From Ignavibacteriaceae bacterium (GTDB lineage Bacteria > Bacteroidota > Ignavibacteria > Ignavibacteriales > Ignavibacteriaceae), in NCBI GenBank assembly GCA_013388545.1, contig JACAFB010000067.1, positions 1 to 64,000 of the forward strand: 64,000 nt of DNA, in the 5' to 3' direction. The position numbers and the translations under genes are program-made. Positions within the stretch are counted from its first letter, which is position 1, and every line of letters starts with the position of its first letter. Positions 45,758 through 54,129 of the stretch are shown piece after piece. Under the pieces are notes generated by a model. The model saw nothing but the letters and a program-made list of their open reading frames with translations, was not told the origin of the DNA and ran no database searches.

Positions 45758-46558
45758 ATGAAAACACTTAAATACTTTCTTCTGCTGCTTTTTATGGGAT
45801 TGTTTTTTTATCACTGCAGTACGGTTCCAATAACCGGCAGATCTCAGCTAAATTTAATCCCGGATTCAGAAATTAATGCTATGAGCTTTCAGCAGTACGA
45901 CGAGTTCATAAAGCAAAATAAATTAAGCGGTAATAAGAACGACCTTGAAATGGTAAAAAGGGTTGGAAAAAATATTCAGACTGCGGTTGAAACTTATTTT
46001 GCTCAGAACAATTTATCAAAAGAGCTTGAAGGTTATCAATGGGAATTTAATGTAGTTGAAAGTGATGAAGTAAATGCCTGGTGTATGCCCGGCGGTAAAG
46101 TTGTGGTTTATACCGGAATTCTTCCGCTCACAAAAGATGAAACCGGGCTTGCAGTTGTAATGGGTCATGAAATTGCGCATGCGATTGCCCAGCATGGAAA
46201 TGAAAGAATGAGCCAGGGTTTGCTTCAGCAGTTAGGCGGTGTTGCATTGTCGGTTGCTTTACAGAATGAACCACAGCAAACACAGGAATTATTTTTAACT
46301 GCCTATGGAATCGGAACAACTCTTGGCGTTATTCTTCCTTACAGCAGGACTCACGAAAGCGAAGCTGACAGGTTGGGATTAATTTTTATGGCAATGGCTG
46401 GTTATGATCCTAATGTTGCTGTTGAATTCTGGCAGAGAATGGCTGCACAAGGCGGGGCGAAGCCTCCGGAATTTTTAAGCACGCATCCATCGGATGAAAC
46501 AAGAATAGCAGATATTAAAAATGAGCTTCCTGAAGCTTTGAAATATTATAAAAAGTAA
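45758..46558 (+). CDS. M48 family metallopeptidase lipoprotein
   Basis: A 266-residue zinc protease on the periplasmic side of the envelope. The N-terminus MKTLKYFLLLLFMGLFFYHC has a lipobox ending at Cys20. It is followed by the family signature STVPITGRSQLNLIP and by the catalytic GHEIAHAIAQHG (HExxH) with the third ligand Glu in HESEADRLG. The closest named relatives are LoiP/BepA-type outer-membrane quality-control peptidases. There is no TPR part, so it is LoiP-like in length. It ends at a bidirectional hairpin. Confidence 0.93.
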   Translation: MKTLKYFLLLLFMGLFFYHCSTVPITGRSQLNLIPDSEINAMSFQQYDEFIKQNKLSGNKNDLEMVKRVGKNIQTAVETYFAQNNLSKELEGYQWEFNVVESDEVNAWCMPGGKVVVYTGILPLTKDETGLAVVMGHEIAHAIAQHGNERMSQGLLQQLGGVALSVALQNEPQQTQELFLTAYGIGTTLGVILPYSRTHESEADRLGLIFMAMAGYDPNVAVEFWQRMAAQGGAKPPEFLSTHPSDETRIADIKNELPEALKYYKK

Positions 46559-46569
46559 AAATATTTTTT

Positions 46570-46602
46570 CGGGGTTTCTCAACTGGTAATTGAGAAACCC
46601 CG
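46570..46602. terminator. Strong hairpin between convergent genes
   Basis: CGGGGTTTCTCAA at 46570-46582 pairs with TTGAGAAACCCCG at 46590-46602, 13 bp with a 7-nt loop. It lies between the M48 gene and the alpha-amylase-like gene and is flanked by A/T runs on both sides. Confidence 0.85.
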
Positions 46603-46633
46603 GAAAATTTAATTCATATTCCAAATCCCGATG

Positions 46634-48277
46634 CTACTTCAACAATAGCATTTTTCTTTGCTGAAATTCAGAAGCTGTCCTGAGTGTAAAGATGTAAACT
46701 CCGCTTGAAAGCGCAGTTGCTTTAAAATCTACCTCATACACCCCCGCAGGCTTGTATTCATTCACGAGGGTTGCAATTTCATTACCCAGGAGATCATAAA
46801 CTTTAAGTGTAACAAACTCTGAATTTTGAATTGAATACTTAATTTTAGTTGATGGATTAAAAGGATTGGGGTAATTGGGATAAAGAATAAAATCCTTAGG
46901 AATTGATTCGTGATTTTCAACCGAAGTGAGTCCGCTTCCATACTCATAAACCCGGTAACCCCAGGCAGGCAAGGTTAATGATGTGTTCTCTGTGAAAAGC
47001 ACCGAGTCATTTGTGAAAACATTTCTATAGTTTCCGGGATAAGCAGTTCCGTTCAGCGTGAAAGATTTCTCCTGATTAGTAAGATTAAATATTCCAAAGA
47101 TCCTGCAATCATCTTTCTCTCTGATAAAAGCAAAAATTGCCGGATTATTTGTAGTAGTTATTCTCTGAAGCTGACCACCATCATTGCCATTCCATAAAGC
47201 TTTATTGAATTTTTTAAGATTGAACAATTTTGTGTAAAGATCAGCAAAGTAATGATACTGCCAGTTAATTTGATCTTTATCAAAAAATAGCAGGCGGCGA
47301 TTCAGTCCGGCTTCTTCACCACTATAAATTAACGGCATACTCCTGAATGTTGAAGTGAGAACCAGAAAAGTTTCTGCAGCATTACCGAATTGTTCAAACA
47401 CTGTTCCATGCCAGGAGTTATCATCATGGTTAGAGGTGAAGTACATTCTGTAATGGGATGACTGGAAATTATTATTCTCCATTGCAACATAATTGCTCAG
47501 GGTATTAGCGTTGTTTGTCCCGGCTGCAATGTTATTAAGTATTCCCTGTCCAAAGCCATGATAACCCCAGCCGTATGTCATATCAAATCCGGCAGATTGA
47601 TATTCAGGAGCGTCATCTTCAGCGAGCATTAAGATTCCGGGTTTAAGATTCTTTAATTCGGATATTGCTTCCGCCCAGAAATCGAGGGGCATAAAGCTCA
47701 CAGCATCACACCGGAAACCGTCGATTCCTGTTTCGTTTATCCAATATTTCATTACATCAATCATGTAGTCTCTCAATCCCTGCTTTGTGTAATCCAGTTG
47801 AATTACATCGCTCCAGTTAGTTCCGGCGGGAGGCACAAAATTTCCGTTCCCGTCCTTCACATACCATTCAGGATGTGAAATAGTCAGATCATTATCCCAC
47901 GAAGTATGATTTGCGACCCAATCCATCAACACAAACATTCCCTTTGCGTGAATGGTATCAACAAGCGATTTGAAATCATTTAAGTTTCCGAATTCGGGAT
48001 TAACTCCATAATAATCTTTTACTGAATAGTAGCTTCCGAGAGAACCAATCCTGTTTACAACTCCAATTGGATGAATAGGCATAAACCAGATAATGCCAAC
48101 ACCAAGACTCTTAAGCCGCCCGAGATGTGTGCTGAATTCGGCAAACGTCCCTGAGCTTGTATATTGCCGTACATTAACTTCATAGATGCAGCGGTTATAG
48201 CTCCATTCGTTATGATCCTGAGCTCCCAAATAAACAGGGATTAAAATAATTATTAGTATGAGCTTGAGTGTTTTCAT
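46634..48277 (-). CDS. Secreted GH13 alpha-amylase family protein with T9SS sorting domain
   Basis: Signal peptide MKTLKLILIIILIPVYLGA, then a GH13 (beta/alpha)8 domain (about 25-370) with region I DWVANHTSW, region II GFRCDAVS (nucleophile Asp191), region III LAEDD (acid/base Glu220) and region IV SNHDD (His284, Asp285). An all-beta domain C (about 375-450) follows. The end (about 465-547) is a T9SS sorting domain, NYPNPFNPSTKIKYSI to SGVYIFTLRTAS. It should cut alpha-1,4-glucans outside the cell. Its sorting domain is of the shared type but not the recent cassette. It is 192 bases after the serine hydrolase gene and is the last of the minus-strand secreted block. Confidence 0.9.
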   Translation of the reverse strand: MKTLKLILIIILIPVYLGAQDHNEWSYNRCIYEVNVRQYTSSGTFAEFSTHLGRLKSLGVGIIWFMPIHPIGVVNRIGSLGSYYSVKDYYGVNPEFGNLNDFKSLVDTIHAKGMFVLMDWVANHTSWDNDLTISHPEWYVKDGNGNFVPPAGTNWSDVIQLDYTKQGLRDYMIDVMKYWINETGIDGFRCDAVSFMPLDFWAEAISELKNLKPGILMLAEDDAPEYQSAGFDMTYGWGYHGFGQGILNNIAAGTNNANTLSNYVAMENNNFQSSHYRMYFTSNHDDNSWHGTVFEQFGNAAETFLVLTSTFRSMPLIYSGEEAGLNRRLLFFDKDQINWQYHYFADLYTKLFNLKKFNKALWNGNDGGQLQRITTTNNPAIFAFIREKDDCRIFGIFNLTNQEKSFTLNGTAYPGNYRNVFTNDSVLFTENTSLTLPAWGYRVYEYGSGLTSVENHESIPKDFILYPNYPNPFNPSTKIKYSIQNSEFVTLKVYDLLGNEIATLVNEYKPAGVYEVDFKATALSSGVYIFTLRTASEFQQRKMLLLK

Positions 48278-48432
48278 AAATAAATTATTTGATAATAAAA
48301 TAAAGTTATAATGTAAATAAATTTTTGCTGTTATGAATTTGTTTTACGATGATAAAATTGATGAACTAAATATAATGAAAAACAGGAATGATAATTATTT
48401 AATTAGTTCGCGGCTTTTTTGAAAGGATTAAC

Positions 48433-48454
48433 GGGACAAAGCATACCTTGCCCC
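48433..48454 (-). terminator. Hairpin after the serine hydrolase gene
   Basis: On the minus strand GGGGCAAGG pairs with CTTTGTCCC (two G-U pairs) around TATG, 15 bases past the stop codon at 48470. The pairing is better as minus-strand RNA. No clear U-tract follows, so it is a weak terminator or a small repeat. Confidence 0.4.
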
Positions 48455-48469
48455 ATTTTTTGAAAGACC

Positions 48470-50422
48470 TTATTTAGTTAATAACATTTTCTTAGTTTCA
48501 ACCAGACTACCTGCCTGCAGTTTGTAGAAATAAACTCCGCTGGATAATCCCGCTGCATCAAAATCAACTTGATAACTGCCTGCTGTTTTGTATTCATTAA
48601 CAAGGGTAGCGACTTCATTTCCTAAAACATCGTAAACTTTTAAAATTACATTTGACGTTTGACTTTTGACATTTGACGGAATGCTATAGCGAATCTTGGT
48701 AGTTGGATTAAAAGGATTAGGATAATTCTGTTGAAGAATAAAATCCATTTCAGGGTTTTCATCATCAACTGCAGTGTTTGACATGTCTATAGAGTCCTTT
48801 TCGCTTTTAGCCAGCAAGTACAAGGCATTATCCCCGGTATTAGATGTTTTATTAAACTCAAATAATCTGAAATAATATTTTTTATCAGGTGATAAACCGG
48901 AAATAGTAACATTATTGCTATTCCCGGAGTAAACAACATAGTTTTCGTCACCAAGATTATCTCCCAAACCAAATGTACTGTTACCGATATAGCTTATTCC
49001 GTCAAGTGGAAATTTGCTAACAGGGTTGCCTTGACGAACTAATAATAATCTGCCGGTTCCGTCACCGTTATCCCAGCCAGCGGATACTGAATTATTTGAC
49101 ACAAAATTAATATTAAGATTAGTGCAATTGTTTTTCGGAGAATCGAAGAGATCAAATGCCGGGAATTCCGAAGTGCTTGCAATACAATTCCAAATAAGAT
49201 TATCAAAGTCTGTCCAGAAATTTCCGCCGCCGCCTTCATTAAGCAATACAACCCAGGCATAGCCTCCTGATGAGCGAACTAATATTGATCGTGTGCCATC
49301 AAGACTTCCAGTATGCCACCAGTTATTGTATTGATTTACCTGCCATCCTTTTGCATAGTTAATATTTCTTATAGAAGGTGCAGTCATCGTATCAATTGAA
49401 GAGGGATTTAATATATCAGGGCGAGTATTGAAACGATCAACAGCAAGAACAAATTTTAAAAGATCTCTGGCAGATGCAACCCAGCCGCCATGAGCATCCA
49501 TTGCTTCAAGATTCCAACCACCATATTGCCATGGGACCAGTTGTCCTGTTCCATAACAAGATATGACAGTAAAGTTGCTTATATATTCACCCTCCCGCTC
49601 CATTTTGTTTTCCAGTAAGTTTCTGCCAAGATGCATATCAAATGCGGTAACTGGATTTAGAATCTCAGTCTTTACATACTCTTCGTAGCTCATACCAGTT
49701 AAATGTTCTATAATGGCTCCCAAAATTAAATATCCAACATTCGAATAATGGTACTCTGTACCTGGGTCAACATCCAATCCTTTTTCCAGTAGAAACTTAA
49801 TCAATGCTTTTTCAGAAACCGGATTACTCTCTCCCAACACATATGTCACATGCAGGGGAAAAGATATCGGATCGCTTGTTGAAAAATTAAAATTATATGG
49901 CGGTGGTGGATTGGGCACTATGGGTATATTACGATCCCAGCCAGCAGTATGCTCAAGTAAATTCCTTACTGTGATATTATAAATTCTGTTGTCAGTTATA
50001 TTAGCAGTATTCAGATAAGTATCCGAGCTTAATAAGCCACCTGTTCCAAAAACTTTGTCATCAAGTCCAAGTAATCCATTCTCCCATAATTTAATGATAG
50101 CTGTTGCCGTAACTGGTTTCGAAAGGCTGGCGATTCTAAATAAGCTAAAAGGTTGAGTTGCCTCAAGCCCATTGATATCGGATTTGCCGAAGCCACGTAA
50201 ATAAACCAGTTTTCCATTCTTTGAAATTGCTACAGTTGCGCCTTGAATACCATAGTTATTCAAAAAATTTGTAATCAGGTTATCACTGCTTTGCATTGAA
50301 GGAACATATATTCCTGTTTGAGCAACGACAGTGTTTGAATTATAAAAAAAGATAATGAATAGAAAAATTTTTGTTACAGCTAATACATATGTATTTATTT
50401 TCATTTTTATCATCTCTTGCAT
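48470..50422 (-). CDS. Secreted class C beta-lactamase-like serine hydrolase with T9SS sorting domain
   Basis: The 650-residue protein starts at 50422, where AAAGGAG lies just upstream, and has a signal segment about 10-33. The beta-lactamase/transpeptidase fold (about 40-400) has the S-x-x-K motif ASLSKPVTAT (Ser99, Lys102) and the Tyr-x-Asn motif YHYSNVGYL. A fibronectin-like stretch (about 490-560, ISGLSPDKKYYFRLFEF) leads to the sorting domain (about 575-650). It would be an esterase, D-Ala peptidase or peptidase outside the cell; beta-lactam resistance should not be assumed. The sorting-domain loop carries four TTTGAC heptamers. It is 21 bases after the GH26-like gene, so it is probably co-transcribed. 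Confidence 0.88.
   Translation of the reverse strand: MQEMIKMKINTYVLAVTKIFLFIIFFYNSNTVVAQTGIYVPSMQSSDNLITNFLNNYGIQGATVAISKNGKLVYLRGFGKSDINGLEATQPFSLFRIASLSKPVTATAIIKLWENGLLGLDDKVFGTGGLLSSDTYLNTANITDNRIYNITVRNLLEHTAGWDRNIPIVPNPPPPYNFNFSTSDPISFPLHVTYVLGESNPVSEKALIKFLLEKGLDVDPGTEYHYSNVGYLILGAIIEHLTGMSYEEYVKTEILNPVTAFDMHLGRNLLENKMEREGEYISNFTVISCYGTGQLVPWQYGGWNLEAMDAHGGWVASARDLLKFVLAVDRFNTRPDILNPSSIDTMTAPSIRNINYAKGWQVNQYNNWWHTGSLDGTRSILVRSSGGYAWVVLLNEGGGGNFWTDFDNLIWNCIASTSEFPAFDLFDSPKNNCTNLNINFVSNNSVSAGWDNGDGTGRLLLVRQGNPVSKFPLDGISYIGNSTFGLGDNLGDENYVVYSGNSNNVTISGLSPDKKYYFRLFEFNKTSNTGDNALYLLAKSEKDSIDMSNTAVDDENPEMDFILQQNYPNPFNPTTKIRYSIPSNVKSQTSNVILKVYDVLGNEVATLVNEYKTAGSYQVDFDAAGLSSGVYFYKLQAGSLVETKKMLLTK
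48527..48640 (-). repeat. 114-bp sorting-domain cassette, copy 1
   Basis: Encodes KVYDVLG to GVYFYK of the serine hydrolase. It differs from the copy at 50501-50614 at only three of 114 positions. Confidence 0.85.
48650..48677 (-). repeat. Four tandem NTTTGAC heptamers in a coding loop
   Basis: ATTTGAC, GTTTGAC, TTTTGAC and ATTTGAC follow one another without gap on the plus strand. On the coding strand they give SNVKSQTSNV, a loop that other sorting domains lack. Period 7 is not a multiple of 3, so this is a DNA repeat that was absorbed in frame. Confidence 0.75.
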
Positions 50423-50443
50423 TATAACTCCTTTGTTAATTTA

Positions 50444-52456
50444 CTATTTAAGATAAATCATTTTTTTAGATTCAACAAAAGAACCTGATTGTAACTTGTA
50501 GAAATAAACTCCGCTGGATAATCCTGCTGCATCAAAATCAACTTCATAACTGCCTGCTGTTTTGTATTCATCAACAAGGGTAGCGACTTCATTTCCTAAA
50601 ACATCGTAAACTTTAAGCGTTACAAACTCTGATGTTGGAATAAAATACTTGATCGTCGTTCTTGGATTGAATGGGTTCGGGTAGTTTTGAAAGAGTGTAA
50701 AATCTTTTGGTTGTAATTCATTATCCAAACTAACATCTGTTGTCCCCGTAAATGTTTCAACGATCGATATATCATCCAGCCAAACCGTTGCAAGCTGAAC
50801 ACTTCCTAATACAAAGTTTAATCTAACATTGTCATTCTGGTCTATCAAAATCGAGTCTATAATTGTTTGAACATTATTATTAAGATTAATTGAGCCGGAC
50901 TTTAATATCTGAAAAGGACTGTGAGATTGTTGAATCCAATACTGAATGTTTTTGTAGGTAGATGATTTCGCTGAGAATTCAATTTTATATTTTCTCTGTG
51001 CAAATACTTTAAAGGGCTGAGCGAATTGAATATGCCAATTTGTTCCGGAAGACTGATTAACATTTATCTTTGCAGAATATTTCCCATCAATCATATAAGT
51101 TGAATCAATCTGAAAATCGGCAATTGCATTAGCATCATAGCTATAAAGTTTCCAAAAGTTTTTTCCCTCATCAAAATTTCTATTCAATGCTTTTTCGACT
51201 GTTGAAGGCACTTGCACACTTTGATTTGCCGTTTGTCCACTCTCATTTCCGGCTCTATCCATAACTGACATTTTATATTGAATCAATTGGCCTGCAGCAA
51301 CATTAAAATCTTCATATGGAGTAGTGAGAGTATAATCATAAAATTGATCATCTTTAAATATTTTGTAGTGTGAAAGTCCGGAAGGATCTGAGACAATATC
51401 CCAGGTTAATTCTACTGGAAAATTTGATGCTGTAAGATTGAAGTTTTGTGGGATTGATGGCGCTGTGTTGTCAGGTATCCCATAAGTTTCTCTAAAATTA
51501 CTTTCGCTTGTTGAGTGAAGATACTGGGATGAGTCCATTTCAGATGTAAAATGCCCGGCAACTATAGAATTAGCTTCAAGCCTTGCATCTCCCCAGGTAT
51601 TCCATTGAGGATACTGCGACCAATCCCAATTAATATAACAAAATGCTTTAACCATAGGTTTAGTGTGGATGAAATTAAAAAATGGAACAAACCAATTATT
51701 CCAGCTCGTTTGTCCTTGAAGTACTCCCACAAATCTTGGAGTTGTTTCACCAATCATTACCGGTTTTTGATGTAAGTAAGCACTATCCAGAAATTTATCA
51801 GCGTTAATGTTATTAAAATGTTCAGCAGAAAAAATATCTATTGCCCACCAGTCAACATACTCGTTGCCGGGATAGAAGTCCATATAATTCATAACACCAT
51901 CCATTGCAAAACACCAAACTGTTGCAACTTCTAAACCACTTGCTCTTATCATATTTGTAATTCTGGTAAATGCCGATTTATAAGAATCAGCTTCGTAGCC
52001 GTTCCATGAAGTTCCGTTAAATTCGTAACCGATTCTAACGTAAGCTGGCAGAGCGAGGGTTCTTAATCCTGTAATGAAATTCTGTATCTCTTCATCGTAC
52101 AATCCCGCCGCAACATCATCTTCGTAATGAGCAGAAGGATTTCCATCCTCAGTCATCGATAAACCAATTTGAGGAATTATAAAATTATCTCCATAGCTGA
52201 GCAATTCAGCTTTTAAGTCTGATGACCAATCACTTTCAACATCTTTAAGTTTAACATACGTCATAAATAGTGCTGGCTTCTCGTTTTCATTCATAACATT
52301 CCAATAATTATTAAAAGCATCAGGACTTTGGCCAGCGCCATTTATTATCCTATTCTGTGCCTCCAGTAAAGCTCCAAAGTTATATCTGGGATTAATTTGC
52401 TGTGCTACTGTAATTGATATAAAAGATAAAAAAACATAAATAAATAATAATTTCAT
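50444..52456 (-). CDS. Secreted GH26-like glycoside hydrolase with FN3, CBM and T9SS sorting domains
   Basis: Signal peptide MKLLFIYVFLSFISITVAQ, then a clan GH-A barrel (about 25-310). Candidate acid/base is Glu145 in RIGYEFNGTSWNGY and nucleophile Glu237 in VMIGETTPR, the layout of GH26-like mannanases. A fibronectin III-like domain (about 330-420, with TWDIVSDPSGLSHYKI) is followed by a carbohydrate-binding-type sandwich (about 430-580, NRNFDEGKNFWKLYSYDA to VWLDDISI) and the sorting domain (about 595-670). It should bind and cut a beta-mannan or similar polysaccharide outside the cell; the specificity is inference. GAGGG precedes the ATG. It is 14 bases after the SBBP gene. Confidence 0.78.
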   Translation of the reverse strand: MKLLFIYVFLSFISITVAQQINPRYNFGALLEAQNRIINGAGQSPDAFNNYWNVMNENEKPALFMTYVKLKDVESDWSSDLKAELLSYGDNFIIPQIGLSMTEDGNPSAHYEDDVAAGLYDEEIQNFITGLRTLALPAYVRIGYEFNGTSWNGYEADSYKSAFTRITNMIRASGLEVATVWCFAMDGVMNYMDFYPGNEYVDWWAIDIFSAEHFNNINADKFLDSAYLHQKPVMIGETTPRFVGVLQGQTSWNNWFVPFFNFIHTKPMVKAFCYINWDWSQYPQWNTWGDARLEANSIVAGHFTSEMDSSQYLHSTSESNFRETYGIPDNTAPSIPQNFNLTASNFPVELTWDIVSDPSGLSHYKIFKDDQFYDYTLTTPYEDFNVAAGQLIQYKMSVMDRAGNESGQTANQSVQVPSTVEKALNRNFDEGKNFWKLYSYDANAIADFQIDSTYMIDGKYSAKINVNQSSGTNWHIQFAQPFKVFAQRKYKIEFSAKSSTYKNIQYWIQQSHSPFQILKSGSINLNNNVQTIIDSILIDQNDNVRLNFVLGSVQLATVWLDDISIVETFTGTTDVSLDNELQPKDFTLFQNYPNPFNPRTTIKYFIPTSEFVTLKVYDVLGNEVATLVDEYKTAGSYEVDFDAAGLSSGVYFYKLQSGSFVESKKMIYLK
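50501..50614 (-). repeat. 114-bp sorting-domain cassette, copy 2
   Basis: Encodes KVYDVLG to GVYFYK of the GH26-like protein. It is identical at 113 of 114 positions to the copy at 58818-58931, in an unrelated protein 8 kb away. No heptamer repeat follows; the loop is TSEFVT. Confidence 0.85.
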
Positions 52457-52470
52457 TTTTCCCTCACAAA

Positions 52471-54117
52471 TTATTTTATCAAAATCATTTTTCTGGATTC
52501 AACAAAAGAACCTGATTGTAACCTGTAGAAATAAACGCCGCTGGATAATCCTGCTGCATCAAAATCAACTTCATAACTGCCAGCTGTTTTGTATTCATCA
52601 ACGAGGGTAGCAACTTCATTTCCAAGGACATCATAAACTTTTAATGTTTGATGACTGCCGACTGGCGACTGCCAACTGATTTTTGTGCTTGGGTTGAATG
52701 GATTGGGATAGTTTTGAATGAGTGCAAAATCTTTTGGTTGTAATTCTTTTTCTGAAATAATGTCTGTAGTATTTTGTTGATACTTTATTGTGATGAAGTT
52801 ATGATAATTATTTGTACCAACAGAATAACCCGTTACATATACACCACCTGAATTATCAACAGCAATTCCAGTTGCATAATCGTTTTTGCTTCCTTGTCCG
52901 TTATATCTTTGTATCCATTGCTCAAATCCATCAGAATTATATTTTATAGTAGCAAAATCAAACGCAAATGTTGGAGAAGAGCCTTCGCTGTATCCAGTTA
53001 CATAAACATTTCCTAAAGTATCAACTGCAAGTGCAGAAGAATAATCAACAGAATCCTTTGGTCCATTGTATCTCGCAGACCATAATTGATCACCTAAGCT
53101 ACTATATTTGATTGTTGCATAATCAAAAGCGTTTTTGCTTCCAGTACTTCCGCCACTAATATAAATCTGACCATAATTATCAACATACAGCGCTGTTAAA
53201 AATTCATTACCGTTTTGAGTACCATTATACCTTGAAACCCATTGCTCTTGACCTGCAGAATTATATTTAATTAATACATAATCAAATCCACTTCCTATTC
53301 CCACACTTTCACCCGCAACATAAACATTACCTTGTAAATCGATTGCTATTGAGCGACCATAGTCAGCATCATTCCCGGGTCCATTGTATTTTCGTACCCA
53401 CTGTTCAGCTCCGGTAGAATCATATTTAATTGTAATTATATCTGGACCAGAACTGGTTTCTCTAACATATCCGGTAACATAAGCATTCCCGGAATTATCT
53501 ATGCAAACTTTAACCGCTTCATCGTTGCCGTTTGCAGAGCCATTATATGTATGAGACCATAAGAGTGTGCCGAATGAATTGTGTTTTAATAAAATGAAAT
53601 CCTGCAGGGTTCCTGTATTGCTGCTTTCGCCCGCAACGTAAACATTGCCAGCCTGATCAACAGCAATGGAGTTACTATATTCATTTCCATTGATACTGCT
53701 ATTAAATCTTCGTGTCCAAATAGTATCTCCATTGGGATTATACTTAACAATTGCAATATCATTTAGTGAGGAACCTCCCCAACTTTCACCTGTAACATAA
53801 ACATTGTTGTTTGCATCTATTGCAATTGCTCTTGAGTGGTCATAGTTGCTTCCTGTTCCATTATATCGCCTTGCTGGCCAAAGCTGTGTGCCTTCTGAGC
53901 TGTACTTAATAGTACCAAAGTCTTCGTAGTTAGTAAAGTTAGTCCAAACAGAACCGGTAACTAATACATTCCCAGAGTTATCAAGCTTAATTGCATAAGA
54001 ATAATTATTACCCGAGCCTGATCCATAATAAGGATTAAGCCATTGTTGGGAAACCTGAGCAATCAGAGCCGAATGAAAAACAAAATAAATACTAAGTTGG
54101 GCTAATATTTTTATCAT
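52471..54117 (-). CDS. Secreted SBBP-repeat beta-propeller with T9SS sorting domain
   Basis: Signal peptide MIKILAQLSIYFVFHSALIAQ, then about eight repeats of 50-55 residues in the style NVYVTGESWGGSSLNDIAIVKYNPNGDTIWTRR, each with a YxTGxS-type blade. This is the SBBP (seven-bladed beta-propeller) pattern. The last about 75 residues are the sorting domain, NYPNPFNPSTKISW to SGVYFYRL. The protein should be a surface-attached or released propeller of unknown ligand. AAGGATCT precedes the ATG. It lies 12 bases after the BNR gene and 14 before the GH26-like gene, in the compact secreted series. Confidence 0.87.
   Translation of the reverse strand: MIKILAQLSIYFVFHSALIAQVSQQWLNPYYGSGSGNNYSYAIKLDNSGNVLVTGSVWTNFTNYEDFGTIKYSSEGTQLWPARRYNGTGSNYDHSRAIAIDANNNVYVTGESWGGSSLNDIAIVKYNPNGDTIWTRRFNSSINGNEYSNSIAVDQAGNVYVAGESSNTGTLQDFILLKHNSFGTLLWSHTYNGSANGNDEAVKVCIDNSGNAYVTGYVRETSSGPDIITIKYDSTGAEQWVRKYNGPGNDADYGRSIAIDLQGNVYVAGESVGIGSGFDYVLIKYNSAGQEQWVSRYNGTQNGNEFLTALYVDNYGQIYISGGSTGSKNAFDYATIKYSSLGDQLWSARYNGPKDSVDYSSALAVDTLGNVYVTGYSEGSSPTFAFDFATIKYNSDGFEQWIQRYNGQGSKNDYATGIAVDNSGGVYVTGYSVGTNNYHNFITIKYQQNTTDIISEKELQPKDFALIQNYPNPFNPSTKISWQSPVGSHQTLKVYDVLGNEVATLVDEYKTAGSYEVDFDAAGLSSGVYFYRLQSGSFVESRKMILIK
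52528..52641 (-). repeat. 114-bp sorting-domain cassette, copy 3
   Basis: Encodes KVYDVLG to GVYFYR of the SBBP protein. It differs from copy 4 (54187-54300) at five positions and forms a second subgroup with it. Confidence 0.82.
52653..52673 (-). repeat. Three tandem GACTGCC-type heptamers in a coding loop
   Basis: GACTGCC, GACTGGC and GACTGCC are contiguous on the plus strand, with AACTGAT as a possible fourth unit. On the coding strand this gives SWQSPVGSHQ in the loop where other genes have SNVKSQTSNV or TSEF. Confidence 0.75.
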
Positions 54118-54129
54118 TTTGTAGATCCT

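Noticed and set aside
48470-50422. Antibiotic resistance through the beta-lactamase-like gene
   Set aside because: The SxxK and YxN motifs are shared by esterases and peptidases; the T9SS end and hydrolase neighbours point to an extracellular enzyme.
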